From: Paralimibaculum aggregatum
GTDB lineage: Bacteria; Pseudomonadota; Alphaproteobacteria; Rhodobacterales; Rhodobacteraceae
NCBI RefSeq assembly: GCF_030270585.1
Contig: NZ_BSYI01000002.1
Location: 62,001-126,000 of the forward strand
Reading direction: 5' to 3'
Length of the DNA stretch: 64,000 bases
Shown: in pieces, positions 55,063 through 63,752 of the stretch
Numbering within the stretch: the first letter of the stretch is position 1
Layout: every line of letters starts with the position of its first letter
Position numbers and translations under genes: made by a program
Notes under the pieces: model-generated
Database searches by the model: none
The model's input: only the letters and a program-made list of their open reading frames with translations
Told to the model about the DNA's origin: nothing

Positions 55063-56007
55063 ATGATCGAGCGGCGGCCTGTCCTGACCTTCCTCACCCA
55101 TACCGTGCTGATCTTCGGGGTGCTGGCGATCTGCTTCCCGCTCTGGATGGCGCTGGTGGCCTCGACCCATGACGGCTCGCGCCTCAGCCAGGACCCGCTG
55201 CCGCTCTGGTTCGGCGACCAGGGGCTGGCGACCTACACCAAGCTGATGACCGAGGGCGCGGCGGGCGCGGGCACCGCCTCGGTCGGGCGGATGCTGCTGA
55301 ACTCGGCGATCATGGCGGTCGGCATCACCGCCGGGAAGATCGCGATCTCGCTGACCGCGGCCTATGCCATCGTGTTCTTCCGCTTTCCGTTCCGGATGAT
55401 CTCGTTCTGGCTGATCTTCGTGACGCTGATGCTGCCGGTCGAGGTGCGCATCCTGCCGACCTTCGACGTCGCCGCCGACATGCTGAAGCCGGTGCGCTCG
55501 CTCTGGGACGTGATCGCGGGGGATGCGCTGTTCTCGCAATGGCTGGGCTACGAGGTGCGGCTCGAGATCCCGCGGCTGTCGCTGCTCAACAGCTATCCCG
55601 GGCTGATCCTGCCGCTGATCGCCTCGGCCACCGCGACCTTCCTGTTCCGCCAGGTGTTCCTGACCATCCCGGACAGCCTGGTCGAGGCCGCCAAGATGGA
55701 CGGCGCGGGGCCCTGGCGCTTCTTCCGCGACATCCTGCTGCCGATGTCGCGCACCAACATCGCGGCGCTGACGATCATCCTCTTCATCTATGGCTGGAAC
55801 CAGTATGTCTGGCCGCTGGTGGTGACCACCGATGCCGACTACACCACCGTGGTGATGGGCATCCAGCGCATGGTGAATTCCGGCGAGGCGCTGCCCGTCT
55901 GGCACGAGATCATGGGGACCGCGGTGCTGGCGCTCCTGCCACCGGTGATCGTGGTGCTTGCGATGCAGAAGCTCTTCGTCAAGGGCCTGACCGAGCAGGA
56001 GAAGTAA
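55063..56007 (+). CDS. ugpE: sn-glycerol-3-phosphate ABC permease E
   Basis: UgpE is the second membrane subunit. The 314-residue protein has six membrane segments, the UgpE-type block TLMLPVEVRILPTFDVAADM, and the ATPase contact loop EAAKMDGAGPWRFFRDILLP. IYGWNQYVWPLVVTTDADYT is typical of UgpE. The ATG 55063 follows GGGGAGTG; a longer in-frame start at 54790 is a shadow of the small gene. It ends directly against the ugpC ATG with no spacer. Confidence 0.94.
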   Translation: MIERRPVLTFLTHTVLIFGVLAICFPLWMALVASTHDGSRLSQDPLPLWFGDQGLATYTKLMTEGAAGAGTASVGRMLLNSAIMAVGITAGKIAISLTAAYAIVFFRFPFRMISFWLIFVTLMLPVEVRILPTFDVAADMLKPVRSLWDVIAGDALFSQWLGYEVRLEIPRLSLLNSYPGLILPLIASATATFLFRQVFLTIPDSLVEAAKMDGAGPWRFFRDILLPMSRTNIAALTIILFIYGWNQYVWPLVVTTDADYTTVVMGIQRMVNSGEALPVWHEIMGTAVLALLPPVIVVLAMQKLFVKGLTEQEK

Positions 56008-57087
56008 ATGGCAACCGTGGTGATGGAGGGGCTCTCCAAGACCTATCGGGGGGGTGTGGACGCGGTCTCGGGGGTCGATCTCGAGATCCGCGACGGCGAG
56101 CTGATCGTGATCGTCGGGCCGTCGGGCTGCGGCAAGTCCACGCTGCTGCGCATGGTGGCGGGGCTGGAGAGCATCACCGCCGGCAGCCTGCTGATCGACG
56201 GGCAGAAGGTGAACCGGCTGGAGCCGGCCGAGCGCGACATCGCCATGGTGTTCCAGAACTACGCGCTCTACCCGCACATGACGGTGTTCGACAACCTCGC
56301 CTACGGGCTGAAGAACCGGGGCGAGTCGCGCTCCGAGATCCGCCGCAAGGTGCGCGCAGCGGCCGAGAGCCTCGAGCTCTCGGAGCTGCTGAAGCGCAAG
56401 CCCTCCGAGCTTTCCGGCGGGCAGCGCCAGCGCGTCGCCATGGGCCGCGCCATCGTGCGCCAGCCCAAGCTGTTCCTGTTCGACGAGCCGCTCTCCAACC
56501 TCGACGCCAAGCTGCGCGTCTCGATGCGGCTCGAGATCAAGCGGCTGCAGCGCGAGCTCGGCACCACCTCGCTCTATGTCACCCATGACCAGGTCGAGGC
56601 GATGACCCTGGCCGACCGGCTGGTGGCGATGAACGGCGGCCGGGTCGAGCAGGTCGGCACGCCGATGGAGCTCTACCGCGAGCCGGCGACGCTCTTCGTC
56701 GCGGGCTTCATCGGCTCGCCGGCGATGAACATCCTGCCCGGCACCGTGCGCGACAGGGCGGTCTGGTTCGGCGATGTCGGCTTCAGCCAGCTCGACCGGC
56801 CGGACGGCGAGACCGTCTCGATCGGCATCCGGCCGGAGCATTTCATCCTGCGCCCGATCGGCGCCTCGCCGCTCGGCGGCACGGTGGAGCTGGTCGAGCA
56901 TCTCGGCTCGGACGTCTTCGTGCATGTCGACGTGCTGCGCGAGCGCGAGATGCACCGCCTCGTGGTGCGCCTGCGCGACGGCAACATCCCCGAGGAGGGC
57001 ACCGGGATCGGCGTCGATCTCGAGCCCGGCAAGCTGCGCCTGTTCGATGCCGACGGCGCGGCGATCGCACCGCCCGGCCGGCGCTGA
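56008..57087 (+). CDS. ugpC: sn-glycerol-3-phosphate ABC transporter ATPase
   Basis: UgpC powers the Ugp importer. The 359-residue ATPase has Walker A GPSGCGKST, Q-loop NYALYPHMTVFDN, ABC signature LSGGQRQRVAMGRA, Walker B LFLFDEPLSNLDA and the H-loop YVTHDQVEAMTLADR. The C-terminal regulatory OB-type domain follows (GSPAMNILPGTV, GIRPEHFI, LVEHLGSDVFVHVDVL), as in MalK/UgpC proteins that are controlled through that domain. It starts immediately after the ugpE stop. Confidence 0.95.
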   Translation: MATVVMEGLSKTYRGGVDAVSGVDLEIRDGELIVIVGPSGCGKSTLLRMVAGLESITAGSLLIDGQKVNRLEPAERDIAMVFQNYALYPHMTVFDNLAYGLKNRGESRSEIRRKVRAAAESLELSELLKRKPSELSGGQRQRVAMGRAIVRQPKLFLFDEPLSNLDAKLRVSMRLEIKRLQRELGTTSLYVTHDQVEAMTLADRLVAMNGGRVEQVGTPMELYREPATLFVAGFIGSPAMNILPGTVRDRAVWFGDVGFSQLDRPDGETVSIGIRPEHFILRPIGASPLGGTVELVEHLGSDVFVHVDVLREREMHRLVVRLRDGNIPEEGTGIGVDLEPGKLRLFDADGAAIAPPGRR

Positions 57088-57142
57088 GCGGCCTTCCCCC
57101 GCCGGCATGGCGGGATCAGACCGGAAATTGCGGAACCCTGCG

Positions 57143-57168
57143 CCCCCTGTGCTCCGCGACACAGGGGG
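57143..57168 (+). terminator. Terminator-like hairpin after ugpC
   Basis: CCCCCTGTG (57143-57151) pairs with CACAGGGGG (57160-57168) over 9 bp around an 8-nt loop, 55 bp after the ugpC stop. No T-run follows. Confidence 0.45.
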
Positions 57169-57200
57169 GCCGGCCGGTCAACTCCATATTCAGACCAACG

Positions 57201-57218
57201 GGCGAGGCTAGCCTCGCC
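57201..57218. promoter_or_regulatory. Perfect 18-bp palindrome upstream of the Lys-rich helical gene
   Basis: GGCGAGGCTAGCCTCGCC is a perfect palindrome centred on CTAG, 34 bp before the ATG at 57253. It is flanked by CAGAC on the left and GTCTG on the right, which are also complementary, extending the symmetry with offset spacing. With no loop it is better suited to a dimeric DNA-binding protein than to an RNA hairpin. No regulator gene is nearby. Confidence 0.5.
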
Positions 57219-57252
57219 TGTCTGGGTTGAACGGGAGCAAGGGAGCCGATCC

Positions 57253-58464
57253 ATGCCGAAGGAAAAGATGATCTCCGGGAACTGGTGGGGCGAAGTGAAG
57301 AAGGCCGCCTCGCCGAAATACATCGAGTGGGAGGCCAACCCCATCGAGGTGACGGTCGATTTTCCCAAGGAGCTGCACGAGAAGCTGAAGAAGGATCCGC
57401 TGCTGCTGCAGAAGCTCTCGGATGGCGGTTCGGAGAAATACAAGGCCTTCATCGCCTCGGCCGCGAAGAAGGTGAAATCGACCGAGTCCGACCTCGAGAA
57501 GCTCTCGAAGGAGTTCGAGAAAGACAAGGACATCGTCGCCTTCGGCAAGAAGTGGGACGCGATCCAGGAGAAGTTCGTCCGCGAGATGCGCACCGAGGTC
57601 GAGAGCGCCGAGAAGGAGATCGACAAGGGCATCATGGATGCCTTCGCGAAATACCAGAAGACCAAGAAGGAGTACAAGGGCTACAAGATCCGCTCCGGGA
57701 TCAAGCTGGGCCTGAAATTCGCCGCGCTCGGCTTCGCCATCGCCAAGCTGGTGGGCACCTCGGGCGCCGACCTGATGGCCTGGCGCAGCCTGGTGCGCGA
57801 TTCGATCAAGACCGTCAGCGAGATCGGCAAGCTCTGCGTCTCGGCCGAGACCTTCCGCAAGGCCACCGAGAAGCAGCTCAAGGTGGTGCTCGCCTGGCAG
57901 GCCAAGCTCGGCGACGGCAAGGGCGTGACCACGGCCGAGGTCGGGCTCGGCCTACTGAAGGCGGTGATCGGCACCGATTGCGAGATGTCGATCGACGCGG
58001 TGGGCGCCAACGTCAAGCAGTTCCGCAACAAGCTGAAGGGCGTCGAGCTCTCGGCGCACAAGGCCGCCAAGGAGCTGCAGCTCGCGCTCAACCGGATGGA
58101 CAGCGTGAAGGCCGAGGTGCCGGCCGACATCAAGTCGGAGATGGCCACGCTGGAGACCGATGTGCGCGACCTCATCACCAAGGTCAGCGACCTGATGGGC
58201 GATGTGAACAAGGGCATCGACTGGGCCAACACCGTCGAGAAGATCGTGACCGACATCAAGAAGGCCAAGAGCATCACCCATCTCTCGAAGATGGTGAAGG
58301 CGCTCGAGAGCGCCGCCGACATTGCCTCCTCGGCCAGCGGCTGGGCCGATTTCGCCGACAAGGGCGACAAGCTCGGCACGCGGATCGTCAAGCAGACCAT
58401 CACCGTCGGCAAGAACATCGACCGCTGGCAGGACGACGTGAAGAAGACGCTGAAGGCCGCCTGA
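57253..58464 (+). CDS. Lys-rich helical protein with one hydrophobic segment, unknown
   Basis: The 403-residue protein is almost all helix. Residues 60-140 are strongly charged, Lys/Glu-rich and coiled-coil-like (KKVKSTESDLEKLSKEFEKD). A hydrophobic segment lies at about 150-168 (IKLGLKFAALGFAIAKLVG), and a second mixed helical half runs to the end, with VSDLMGDVNKGIDWANTVEK. No signal peptide is seen. It is unusually rich in AAG and GAG codons, which suggests strong expression. The fold class recalls alpha-pore-forming or membrane-bending proteins, as does the gene at 35641, but no family was recognised. ATG follows AAGGGAG. Confidence 0.75.
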   Translation: MPKEKMISGNWWGEVKKAASPKYIEWEANPIEVTVDFPKELHEKLKKDPLLLQKLSDGGSEKYKAFIASAAKKVKSTESDLEKLSKEFEKDKDIVAFGKKWDAIQEKFVREMRTEVESAEKEIDKGIMDAFAKYQKTKKEYKGYKIRSGIKLGLKFAALGFAIAKLVGTSGADLMAWRSLVRDSIKTVSEIGKLCVSAETFRKATEKQLKVVLAWQAKLGDGKGVTTAEVGLGLLKAVIGTDCEMSIDAVGANVKQFRNKLKGVELSAHKAAKELQLALNRMDSVKAEVPADIKSEMATLETDVRDLITKVSDLMGDVNKGIDWANTVEKIVTDIKKAKSITHLSKMVKALESAADIASSASGWADFADKGDKLGTRIVKQTITVGKNIDRWQDDVKKTLKAA

Positions 58465-58646
58465 GGCCCGGCGCGCCGGCAGAGACATGGCGGCGCGGCG
58501 TGGCGGGAGCCGCGCCGCGCCCGCCCCACGCGGCGCCCCGCCGCCCCGCCCCGTTGCACCGTGCCCCGCCGCCCCGCGCCGCAGGGATTTGACATCGCCC
58601 CCGCGCGCGGGGAGGATCCGCCGAAACCACGCCCCCGGAGGAGCCG

Positions 58647-59801
58647 ATGACCCCGTTCACCTTCCAGACCACCCCGCATGTGCTCGCCGGCTCCGGCCGC
58701 ACCGCCGAGATCGGCGGGCTGCTGGCGGCGCGCGGCGTCTCGCGCGCGCTGCTGGTGACCGATGCGGGGGTTCTCGGCGCCGGGCTCTGCGCCGCGGCGC
58801 TCGAGGGGCTCGCGGCGGCCGGCGTGGCGGTGGAGACCTGGTCGGATGTCGAGGCCGACCCGCCCGAGGCCAAGGTTCTGGCGGCAGTCGAGGCCGGCCG
58901 CGCCGCGGGCGTCGAGGCGGTGGTCTCGATCGGCGGCGGCTCGCCGATGGACACCGCCAAGCTGGTGGCGCTGCTGCTCGGCAGCGACCAGCCGCTCGGC
59001 GAGATCTACGGCGTCGGGCTGGCCCGCGGCACCCGGCTGCCGCTGGTGCTGGTGCCGACCACCGCGGGCACCGGCTCGGAGGTGACGCCGATCGCCATCG
59101 TCACCACCGGGGCGGCGGAGAAGAAGGGCGTGGTGGCGCCGCAGCTGCTGCCCGATGTCGCGGTGCTTGACGCGCGCCTGACCACCGGGCTGCCGGCGCA
59201 TGTCACCGCCGCCACCGGGATCGACGCGATGGTGCATGCGATCGAGGCCTTCACCTCGCGCCACCGCAAGAACCCGCTCTCCGACTGCCTGGCGCGGGAG
59301 GCGCTGCGCGCGCTCGGGGCGAACATCCGCACCGCCTGCCGCGAGCCGGAGAACCTCGATGCCCGCGGCGCCATGCTCTACGGCGCGATGCTGGCGGGAA
59401 TGGCCTTCGCCAATGCGCCGGTGGCCGCGGTGCATGCGCTGGCCTATCCGCTGGGCGGGCATTTCCACGTGCCGCACGGGCTCTCCAACGCGCTGGTGCT
59501 GCCGCATGTGCTGGCCTACAACCGCCCCGCCGCGGAGGCCGCCTATGCCGAGCTGGCGCCGCTGATCTTCCCCGAGCTCGGCGCCCACGATCCCGAGATG
59601 CGGGTGAGCGGGCTGATCGACGGGCTGGCGGCGCTGGGGCCGGAGCTCGGCCTGCCGGCGCGGCTCGGCGCGCTCGGGATCTCGAACGATCACCTGCCGA
59701 TGCTGGCGACGGATGCGATGAAGCAGGAGCGGCTGCTGGTCAACAACCCCCGCGAGATGACGCTGGAGGCGGCGCAGGCGATCTACGCCGCCGCCCTCTG
59801 A
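58647..59801 (+). CDS. Iron-containing (group III) alcohol dehydrogenase
   Basis: The 384-residue protein is a metal-dependent alcohol dehydrogenase of the Fe-ADH group. The NAD-binding motif is VSIGGGSPMDTAKLVALLL with PTTAGTGSEVTP. The metal ligands are D and H in TGIDAMVHAIEAFTS and the two histidines in ALAYPLGGHFHVPHGLSNAL. The length is standard. Substrates in this group range from ethanol to 1,3-propanediol and methanol, so the specific alcohol is unknown. It is followed by two repeat stem-loops before a convergent hydrolase. Confidence 0.93.
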   Translation: MTPFTFQTTPHVLAGSGRTAEIGGLLAARGVSRALLVTDAGVLGAGLCAAALEGLAAAGVAVETWSDVEADPPEAKVLAAVEAGRAAGVEAVVSIGGGSPMDTAKLVALLLGSDQPLGEIYGVGLARGTRLPLVLVPTTAGTGSEVTPIAIVTTGAAEKKGVVAPQLLPDVAVLDARLTTGLPAHVTAATGIDAMVHAIEAFTSRHRKNPLSDCLAREALRALGANIRTACREPENLDARGAMLYGAMLAGMAFANAPVAAVHALAYPLGGHFHVPHGLSNALVLPHVLAYNRPAAEAAYAELAPLIFPELGAHDPEMRVSGLIDGLAALGPELGLPARLGALGISNDHLPMLATDAMKQERLLVNNPREMTLEAAQAIYAAAL

Positions 59802-59805
59802 CCGG

Positions 59806-59883
59806 GCCCGCCGGCGCCCCCCACCCCTGACGGACCTGCGCCGGCTGCACGCGCTGGCGCAGCCCACCCGGTCGCCGGCGGGC
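59806..59883 (-). repeat. Stem-loop E (C-rich loop on plus strand)
   Basis: An 11-bp perfect stem (59806-59816 with 59873-59883) closes a 56-nt loop starting CCCCCCACCCCTGACGGACC and ending CAGCCCACCCGGT. Stem and loop edges are nearly identical to the copy at 19729-19806. It begins 5 bp after the alcohol dehydrogenase stop and precedes stem-loop D by 28 bp. Confidence 0.85.
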
Positions 59884-59911
59884 GGTTGCGCCAGGCCCCG
59901 GGCGGAACGCC

Positions 59912-59986
59912 CCGCCGCCTCCCGTGGGTGGGCTCTTGAAAGCCCTGTCCGAGGGCGGAGCCTCGACAGGGTGGGGGAGGCGGCGG
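59912..59986 (+). repeat. Stem-loop D (G-rich loop)
   Basis: CCGCCGCCTCCC (59912-59923) pairs perfectly over 12 bp with 59975-59986. The 51-nt loop starts GTGGGTGGGCTCTTGAAAG and ends CCTCGACAGGGTGG. The same loop core occurs at 19847 and 52626, and the arms match those of the inverted copy at 15265. Confidence 0.87.
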
Positions 59987-59993
59987 TCCGCGC

Positions 59994-60821
59994 TCAGACC
60001 CCGAGCCAGGCCCGGGTGATCGGGCTCTCCGGATCGGCCAGCGCCTCGATCACGCTGAAATGGTCGTGCCCGGCATCCTCGACATGGCACACATCGGCGC
60101 CCTGCAGGGCCCAGATCCCGGCGATCAGCCGCGCCTGCGCGCGCAGCGCCGGCAGCTCCGCCGCACCGACCCAGGCCGTGACCGGCACCCCCGGCAGCGG
60201 CTCGCGCAGCGCCGGGCTCTCGGCCCGCGCCATCGCCAGATCGAGCTGCAGCACCGGGTTCATCGGCGTCCGCATCAGCGGGCGCAGGTCGTGCAGGCCG
60301 CTGATCGAGAGCACCCCCGCGACCCGCTCAGCGGTGCCCTCCGGCAGCATTCCCGCGCAGGCGAGGCGCGCCGCGAGATGGCCGCCCGCCGAGTGCCCGG
60401 AGAGCCGGATCGGCCCCGGCACCCGCTCCGCCGCGCGTTCCACCGCCGCGGCGACCTCGCGGCCGATCCCGGCGATGCTGGCATCCGGGCAGAGCGTGTA
60501 GCCCGGCATCGCCACCGCCCAGCCCCGGGCCAGCGCGCCGGCGGCGAGGTGGTGGAACATCTCCGGCCCGTTGCGCATCCAGTAGCCGCCATGGATGAAC
60601 ACCGCGAGCCCGGCGGCCTCTCCGGCGGGCCGCAGCAGATGCACCCGGTTGCGCGCGCCGGGCCCGTAGGCCACCGCTTCCGGCGCGATCCCGGTCTCCG
60701 CGACGAAGCGCTGCGCCGCCGCCGTCCAGACCTCCGGCAGATCCCCGGCCCCCGGCACCGCGGCGCGGTTGTCATAGGCCGTCTCCCAGTCGATCGCTCC
60801 GCCGTCCGCATGCCCGCTCAT
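59994..60821 (-). CDS. Alpha/beta hydrolase (kynurenine-formamidase/esterase-like)
   Basis: The 275-residue serine hydrolase has the oxyanion motif HGGYW (77-81), the nucleophile elbow G-H-S144-A-G-G and a late catalytic histidine (EDAGHDHFSVIEAL). HGGYW with GHSAGG is the pattern of arylformamidases and feruloyl-type esterases. ATG 60821 follows GGGGAGGG; an ATG at 60845 is less well placed. No tryptophan-degradation genes are adjacent, so the substrate is open. Confidence 0.87.
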   Translation of the reverse strand: MSGHADGGAIDWETAYDNRAAVPGAGDLPEVWTAAAQRFVAETGIAPEAVAYGPGARNRVHLLRPAGEAAGLAVFIHGGYWMRNGPEMFHHLAAGALARGWAVAMPGYTLCPDASIAGIGREVAAAVERAAERVPGPIRLSGHSAGGHLAARLACAGMLPEGTAERVAGVLSISGLHDLRPLMRTPMNPVLQLDLAMARAESPALREPLPGVPVTAWVGAAELPALRAQARLIAGIWALQGADVCHVEDAGHDHFSVIEALADPESPITRAWLGV

Positions 60822-60988
60822 CGCGCCCTCCCCGTCCCGGCTCAACAGGCCGGCAGCCTCCCCGATCCCGCGCCGGGGCGCAAGCCGCGGCGGGGGCCGC
60901 GCCGAAAGGGGCTGGAATTCTTCCGCCCGCTGCGCTCAAGTCACGGCAATCCGCCGGAACCGACACAACAGGGAATGGGAGACCCGCC

Positions 60989-62149
60989 ATGCCGTCCACC
61001 GCGCTCAAGACCCTGCTCGCCGCTGCCCTCCTCGGGCTGCCGGCGGCACTGCCCGCCAGCCTGCCCGCCGCCGCGGCGGAGGTGAAGATCGGCATGATCA
61101 CCACGCTGACCGGCGGCGGCAGCCATCTCGGCATCGACGTGCGCGACGGCTTCGAGCTGGCCCTCGCCGAGGCCGGCCGCGACGACGTCACCCTCATCGT
61201 CAAGGACGACGCCCGCAAGCCCGACCTCGCCAAGCAGCTCTCCGACGAGATGATCCAGCGCGAGGGGGTCGATATCCTCACCGGCATCATCTGGTCGAAC
61301 CTCGCCATGGCGGTGGTGCCGCCGGCGGTGCGCCAGGGGGTGTTCTACCTCTCGCCGAATGCCGGGCCGAGCGCGCTCGCCGGCAAGCTCTGCCACGAGA
61401 ACTATTTCAACGTCGCCTGGCAGAACAACGACCTGCACGCCGCGATGGGCGGGCACATGAAGGATGCCGGGCTGGCCAAGCCGTTCATCCTGGCGCCGAA
61501 CTACCCGGCGGGGACCGACGCGCTCACCGGCTTCAAGTCGACCTATGGCGAGGCGGTGGCGGGCGAGGTCTACACCAAGCTCGGGCAGAAGGACTATGCC
61601 GCCGAGATCGCGCAGATCCGCGCCTCGGGGGCCGATTCGGTCTATTTCTTCCTGCCGGGCGGCATGGGCATCGCCTTCATGAAGCAGTATGCCGCGAGCG
61701 GCGTGGAGCTGCCGGTCTACGGCCCCGCCTTCTCCTTCGACGAGATCATCCTGAAGGCGGTGGGCGATGCGGCGCTCGGGGTCAAGAACACCAGCCAGTG
61801 GGCCTATGACCTCGACGTGCCGGCCAATGTCGCCTTCGTCGCCGCCTTCCGCGAGACCTACGGCCGCACGCCGACGCTCTACGCCTCGCAGGGCTACGAC
61901 ACCGCGCGGCTGATCCTCGCGGCGCTCGACAAGGCGCATCCGGACGATGCCGACGCCTTCCGCGCGGCGCTCGAGGCGGCCGAGTTCGAGAGCACCCGCG
62001 GCAAGTTCCGCTTCAACAGCAACCACCACCCGATCCAGGACATCCATGTCCGCGAGGTGGTGGCCGGCGAGGGCGGGCCGACCAACAGGCTGGTCGGCGT
62101 CGCGATCGCCGACCGGGCGGACGATTTCGCCGCCGAGTGCCGGCTCTGA
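60989..62149 (+). CDS. Branched-chain-type ABC transporter substrate-binding protein
   Basis: The 386-residue periplasmic binding protein (Leu/Ile/Val-binding type) has a signal peptide (LLAAALLGLPAALPASLPAA). It then has EVKIGMITTLTGGGSHLGID, DDARKPDLAKQLSDEMIQRE, YFFLPGGMGIAFMKQYAASG and TPTLYASQGYDTARLILAAL. Family members in catabolic operons often bind aromatic acids or amides rather than amino acids. Its stop shares a base with the next ATG, starting a run of overlapping genes that ends with the permease at the window edge. Confidence 0.9.
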   Translation: MPSTALKTLLAAALLGLPAALPASLPAAAAEVKIGMITTLTGGGSHLGIDVRDGFELALAEAGRDDVTLIVKDDARKPDLAKQLSDEMIQREGVDILTGIIWSNLAMAVVPPAVRQGVFYLSPNAGPSALAGKLCHENYFNVAWQNNDLHAAMGGHMKDAGLAKPFILAPNYPAGTDALTGFKSTYGEAVAGEVYTKLGQKDYAAEIAQIRASGADSVYFFLPGGMGIAFMKQYAASGVELPVYGPAFSFDEIILKAVGDAALGVKNTSQWAYDLDVPANVAFVAAFRETYGRTPTLYASQGYDTARLILAALDKAHPDDADAFRAALEAAEFESTRGKFRFNSNHHPIQDIHVREVVAGEGGPTNRLVGVAIADRADDFAAECRL

Positions 62150-62577
62150 TGCGGCGGGGCGGGCTGCTGCTGGCGGGGCTGCTGGCCTCGGCCGGGGCCG
62201 CCGCGGCGGAGCCCGCCCGCTCCGGCGACTGGGTCTGGGAGGAGCGCGGCGGCCGGCGCGTCGCCGCCACCGAGACGGCGGACGCCCGGCTCGAGGTGAC
62301 CTGCGGCGCCGGCGCGGGCGCCGTCGCGGTGACGCTGGCGGGGGTGCCCCCGGCCGAGGGCGACCGGCTGGTGTTCTCGGCGGATGGCGGGGCGGCGATC
62401 TCGGCGCGCGCCAGCGGCGGGGCGATCGGCAGCGCCAGCGCGCTCGAGGCGGTGCTGTTCCGCGGCATCGTCGCGATGATCCGCAAGGGCCGGGTGCTGG
62501 AGGTCGCGCTGCCCGACGGCCGGGCGGCGGCGTTCTCGCTCGGCGGCTCGGCCGCCGCCATCGGGCCCGCCTGCTGA
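62149..62577 (+). CDS. Small periplasmic protein, unknown (copy 1)
   Basis: The 142-residue protein has a signal peptide (RRGGLLLAGLLASAGAAAAE) and a mature beta-rich domain with one cysteine near the middle (ARLEVTCGAGAGAVAVTL) and one as the last residue (GPAC), a likely disulfide. The ending LEVALPDGRAAAFSLGGS resembles LSVVLPDGGLAVFAIAGP in the gene at 63306, suggesting the two are related. No family was recognised. It overlaps the upstream binding-protein gene by 1 base. Confidence 0.75.
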   Translation: MRRGGLLLAGLLASAGAAAAEPARSGDWVWEERGGRRVAATETADARLEVTCGAGAGAVAVTLAGVPPAEGDRLVFSADGGAAISARASGGAIGSASALEAVLFRGIVAMIRKGRVLEVALPDGRAAAFSLGGSAAAIGPAC

Positions 62578-62589
62578 GGGAGAGAACCA

Positions 62590-63309
62590 ATGCTGCAAGC
62601 CTGTCTGAACGGGGGCCGCGATCCGGCCGAAGCCGCTACCGTGCCGCTCACCCCGGAGGCGCTGGCCCGCGATGCGCTGGCCGCCCGGGCTGCGGGCGCC
62701 GCCTGCCTGCACATCCACCCGCGGGACGCGGGCGGCGCCGAGACCCTGGCCGCCGGCCCGGTCGGCGCGGCGCTGTCGGCGGTGCGCGCGGCGGTGCCCG
62801 GGATGCCGGTCGGGGTCGGCACAGGGGACTGGATCGCGCCCGGCGGCCGCGCCCGGCAGGCCGGCATGGCCGCCTGGGCGGTGCAGCCCGACTATGCCTC
62901 GGTCAACCTCAACGAGCCGGATGCGCCGGAGGTGATCGCGCTGCTGGCGGCGCAGGGCGTCGCCACCGAGGCCGGGATCTGGGACGAGGCCGATGCCGCG
63001 CGGTTCCTCGCCGAGATCGACCCCGCCCATTGCGTGCGGATCCTCGTCGAGATGCCCGATGCCGCGCCCGCCGAGGCGCTGGCGCTGGCCGACCGGGTGC
63101 TGGCCCGGCTCGCCGCGGGTGGCAACCGGCTGCCGGTGCTGCTGCACGGGATCGGCGCCTCGACCTGGGCGATGATCGCGCGGGCGGGCGAGCTGGGGCT
63201 CGACACGCGCATCGGTTTCGAGGATGTCACGCATCTGCCGGATGGCAGCCCGGCGCCCGACAACGCGGCGCTGGTCACCGCCGCCCGGAGGATGCTGGAG
63301 ACCCGATGA
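62590..63309 (+). CDS. BKACE-family beta-keto acid cleavage enzyme
   Basis: The family condenses beta-keto acids such as 3-keto-5-aminohexanoate with acetyl-CoA, using zinc. The 239-residue protein has the metal motif CLHIHPRD, LVEMPDAAPAEALAL, and the late Glu of TRIGFEDVTHLPDG. At 239 residues it is shorter than the usual 270-310, with a compact middle region. Together with the binding protein and permease it suggests uptake and degradation of a carboxylate, but the substrate is not determined. The gene ends 1 codon into the next start (ATGA overlap). Confidence 0.87.
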   Translation: MLQACLNGGRDPAEAATVPLTPEALARDALAARAAGAACLHIHPRDAGGAETLAAGPVGAALSAVRAAVPGMPVGVGTGDWIAPGGRARQAGMAAWAVQPDYASVNLNEPDAPEVIALLAAQGVATEAGIWDEADAARFLAEIDPAHCVRILVEMPDAAPAEALALADRVLARLAAGGNRLPVLLHGIGASTWAMIARAGELGLDTRIGFEDVTHLPDGSPAPDNAALVTAARRMLETR

Positions 63310-63752
63310 CCCGCCCTGCCGCCATGCTGCTCGCGCTCGCCCTCGCCCCCGCTGCCGCGGCGGCGGACGACTGGCGGTTCGCCATGGGCCAGGGGCTGCT
63401 GCAGTGGCGCGCGGTCTCAGACGACGGCCATACGGTGCTCGCGGTGGTCTGCGATGCCGGCAACGGGCAGCTCGGCAGCGCGGTCGGCATCGAGAGCGGG
63501 GCCGAGGCGCATGATCTCGGCCATCTGAGCCGGGCCTACACCTATGACGAGGTGCCGAAGCTGGTGGTCGGCCTCGCCGCGCCGGAGCCGGACGATCCCG
63601 GCTCGCGCGACGGGGCGGTGTTTGCCGAGATGCTGGACGATCTCGCGGAGCACGACATCCTGAGCGTGGTGCTGCCGGATGGCGGGCTCGCGGTGTTCGC
63701 CATCGCGGGCCCGGAGGACGGGTTCGCCGATTGCGGCACGGGCGGGCAATGA
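63306..63752 (+). CDS. Small periplasmic protein, unknown (copy 2)
   Basis: The 148-residue protein has a signal peptide (TRPAAMLLALALAPAAAAAD), a cysteine in the middle (TVLAVVCDAGNGQ) and one near the end (GFADCGTGGQ), the same layout as the protein at 62149. The middle has an acidic insert absent from copy 1. No family was recognised. It overlaps both the BKACE stop and the permease start by 4 bases. Confidence 0.75.
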   Translation: MTRPAAMLLALALAPAAAAADDWRFAMGQGLLQWRAVSDDGHTVLAVVCDAGNGQLGSAVGIESGAEAHDLGHLSRAYTYDEVPKLVVGLAAPEPDDPGSRDGAVFAEMLDDLAEHDILSVVLPDGGLAVFAIAGPEDGFADCGTGGQ

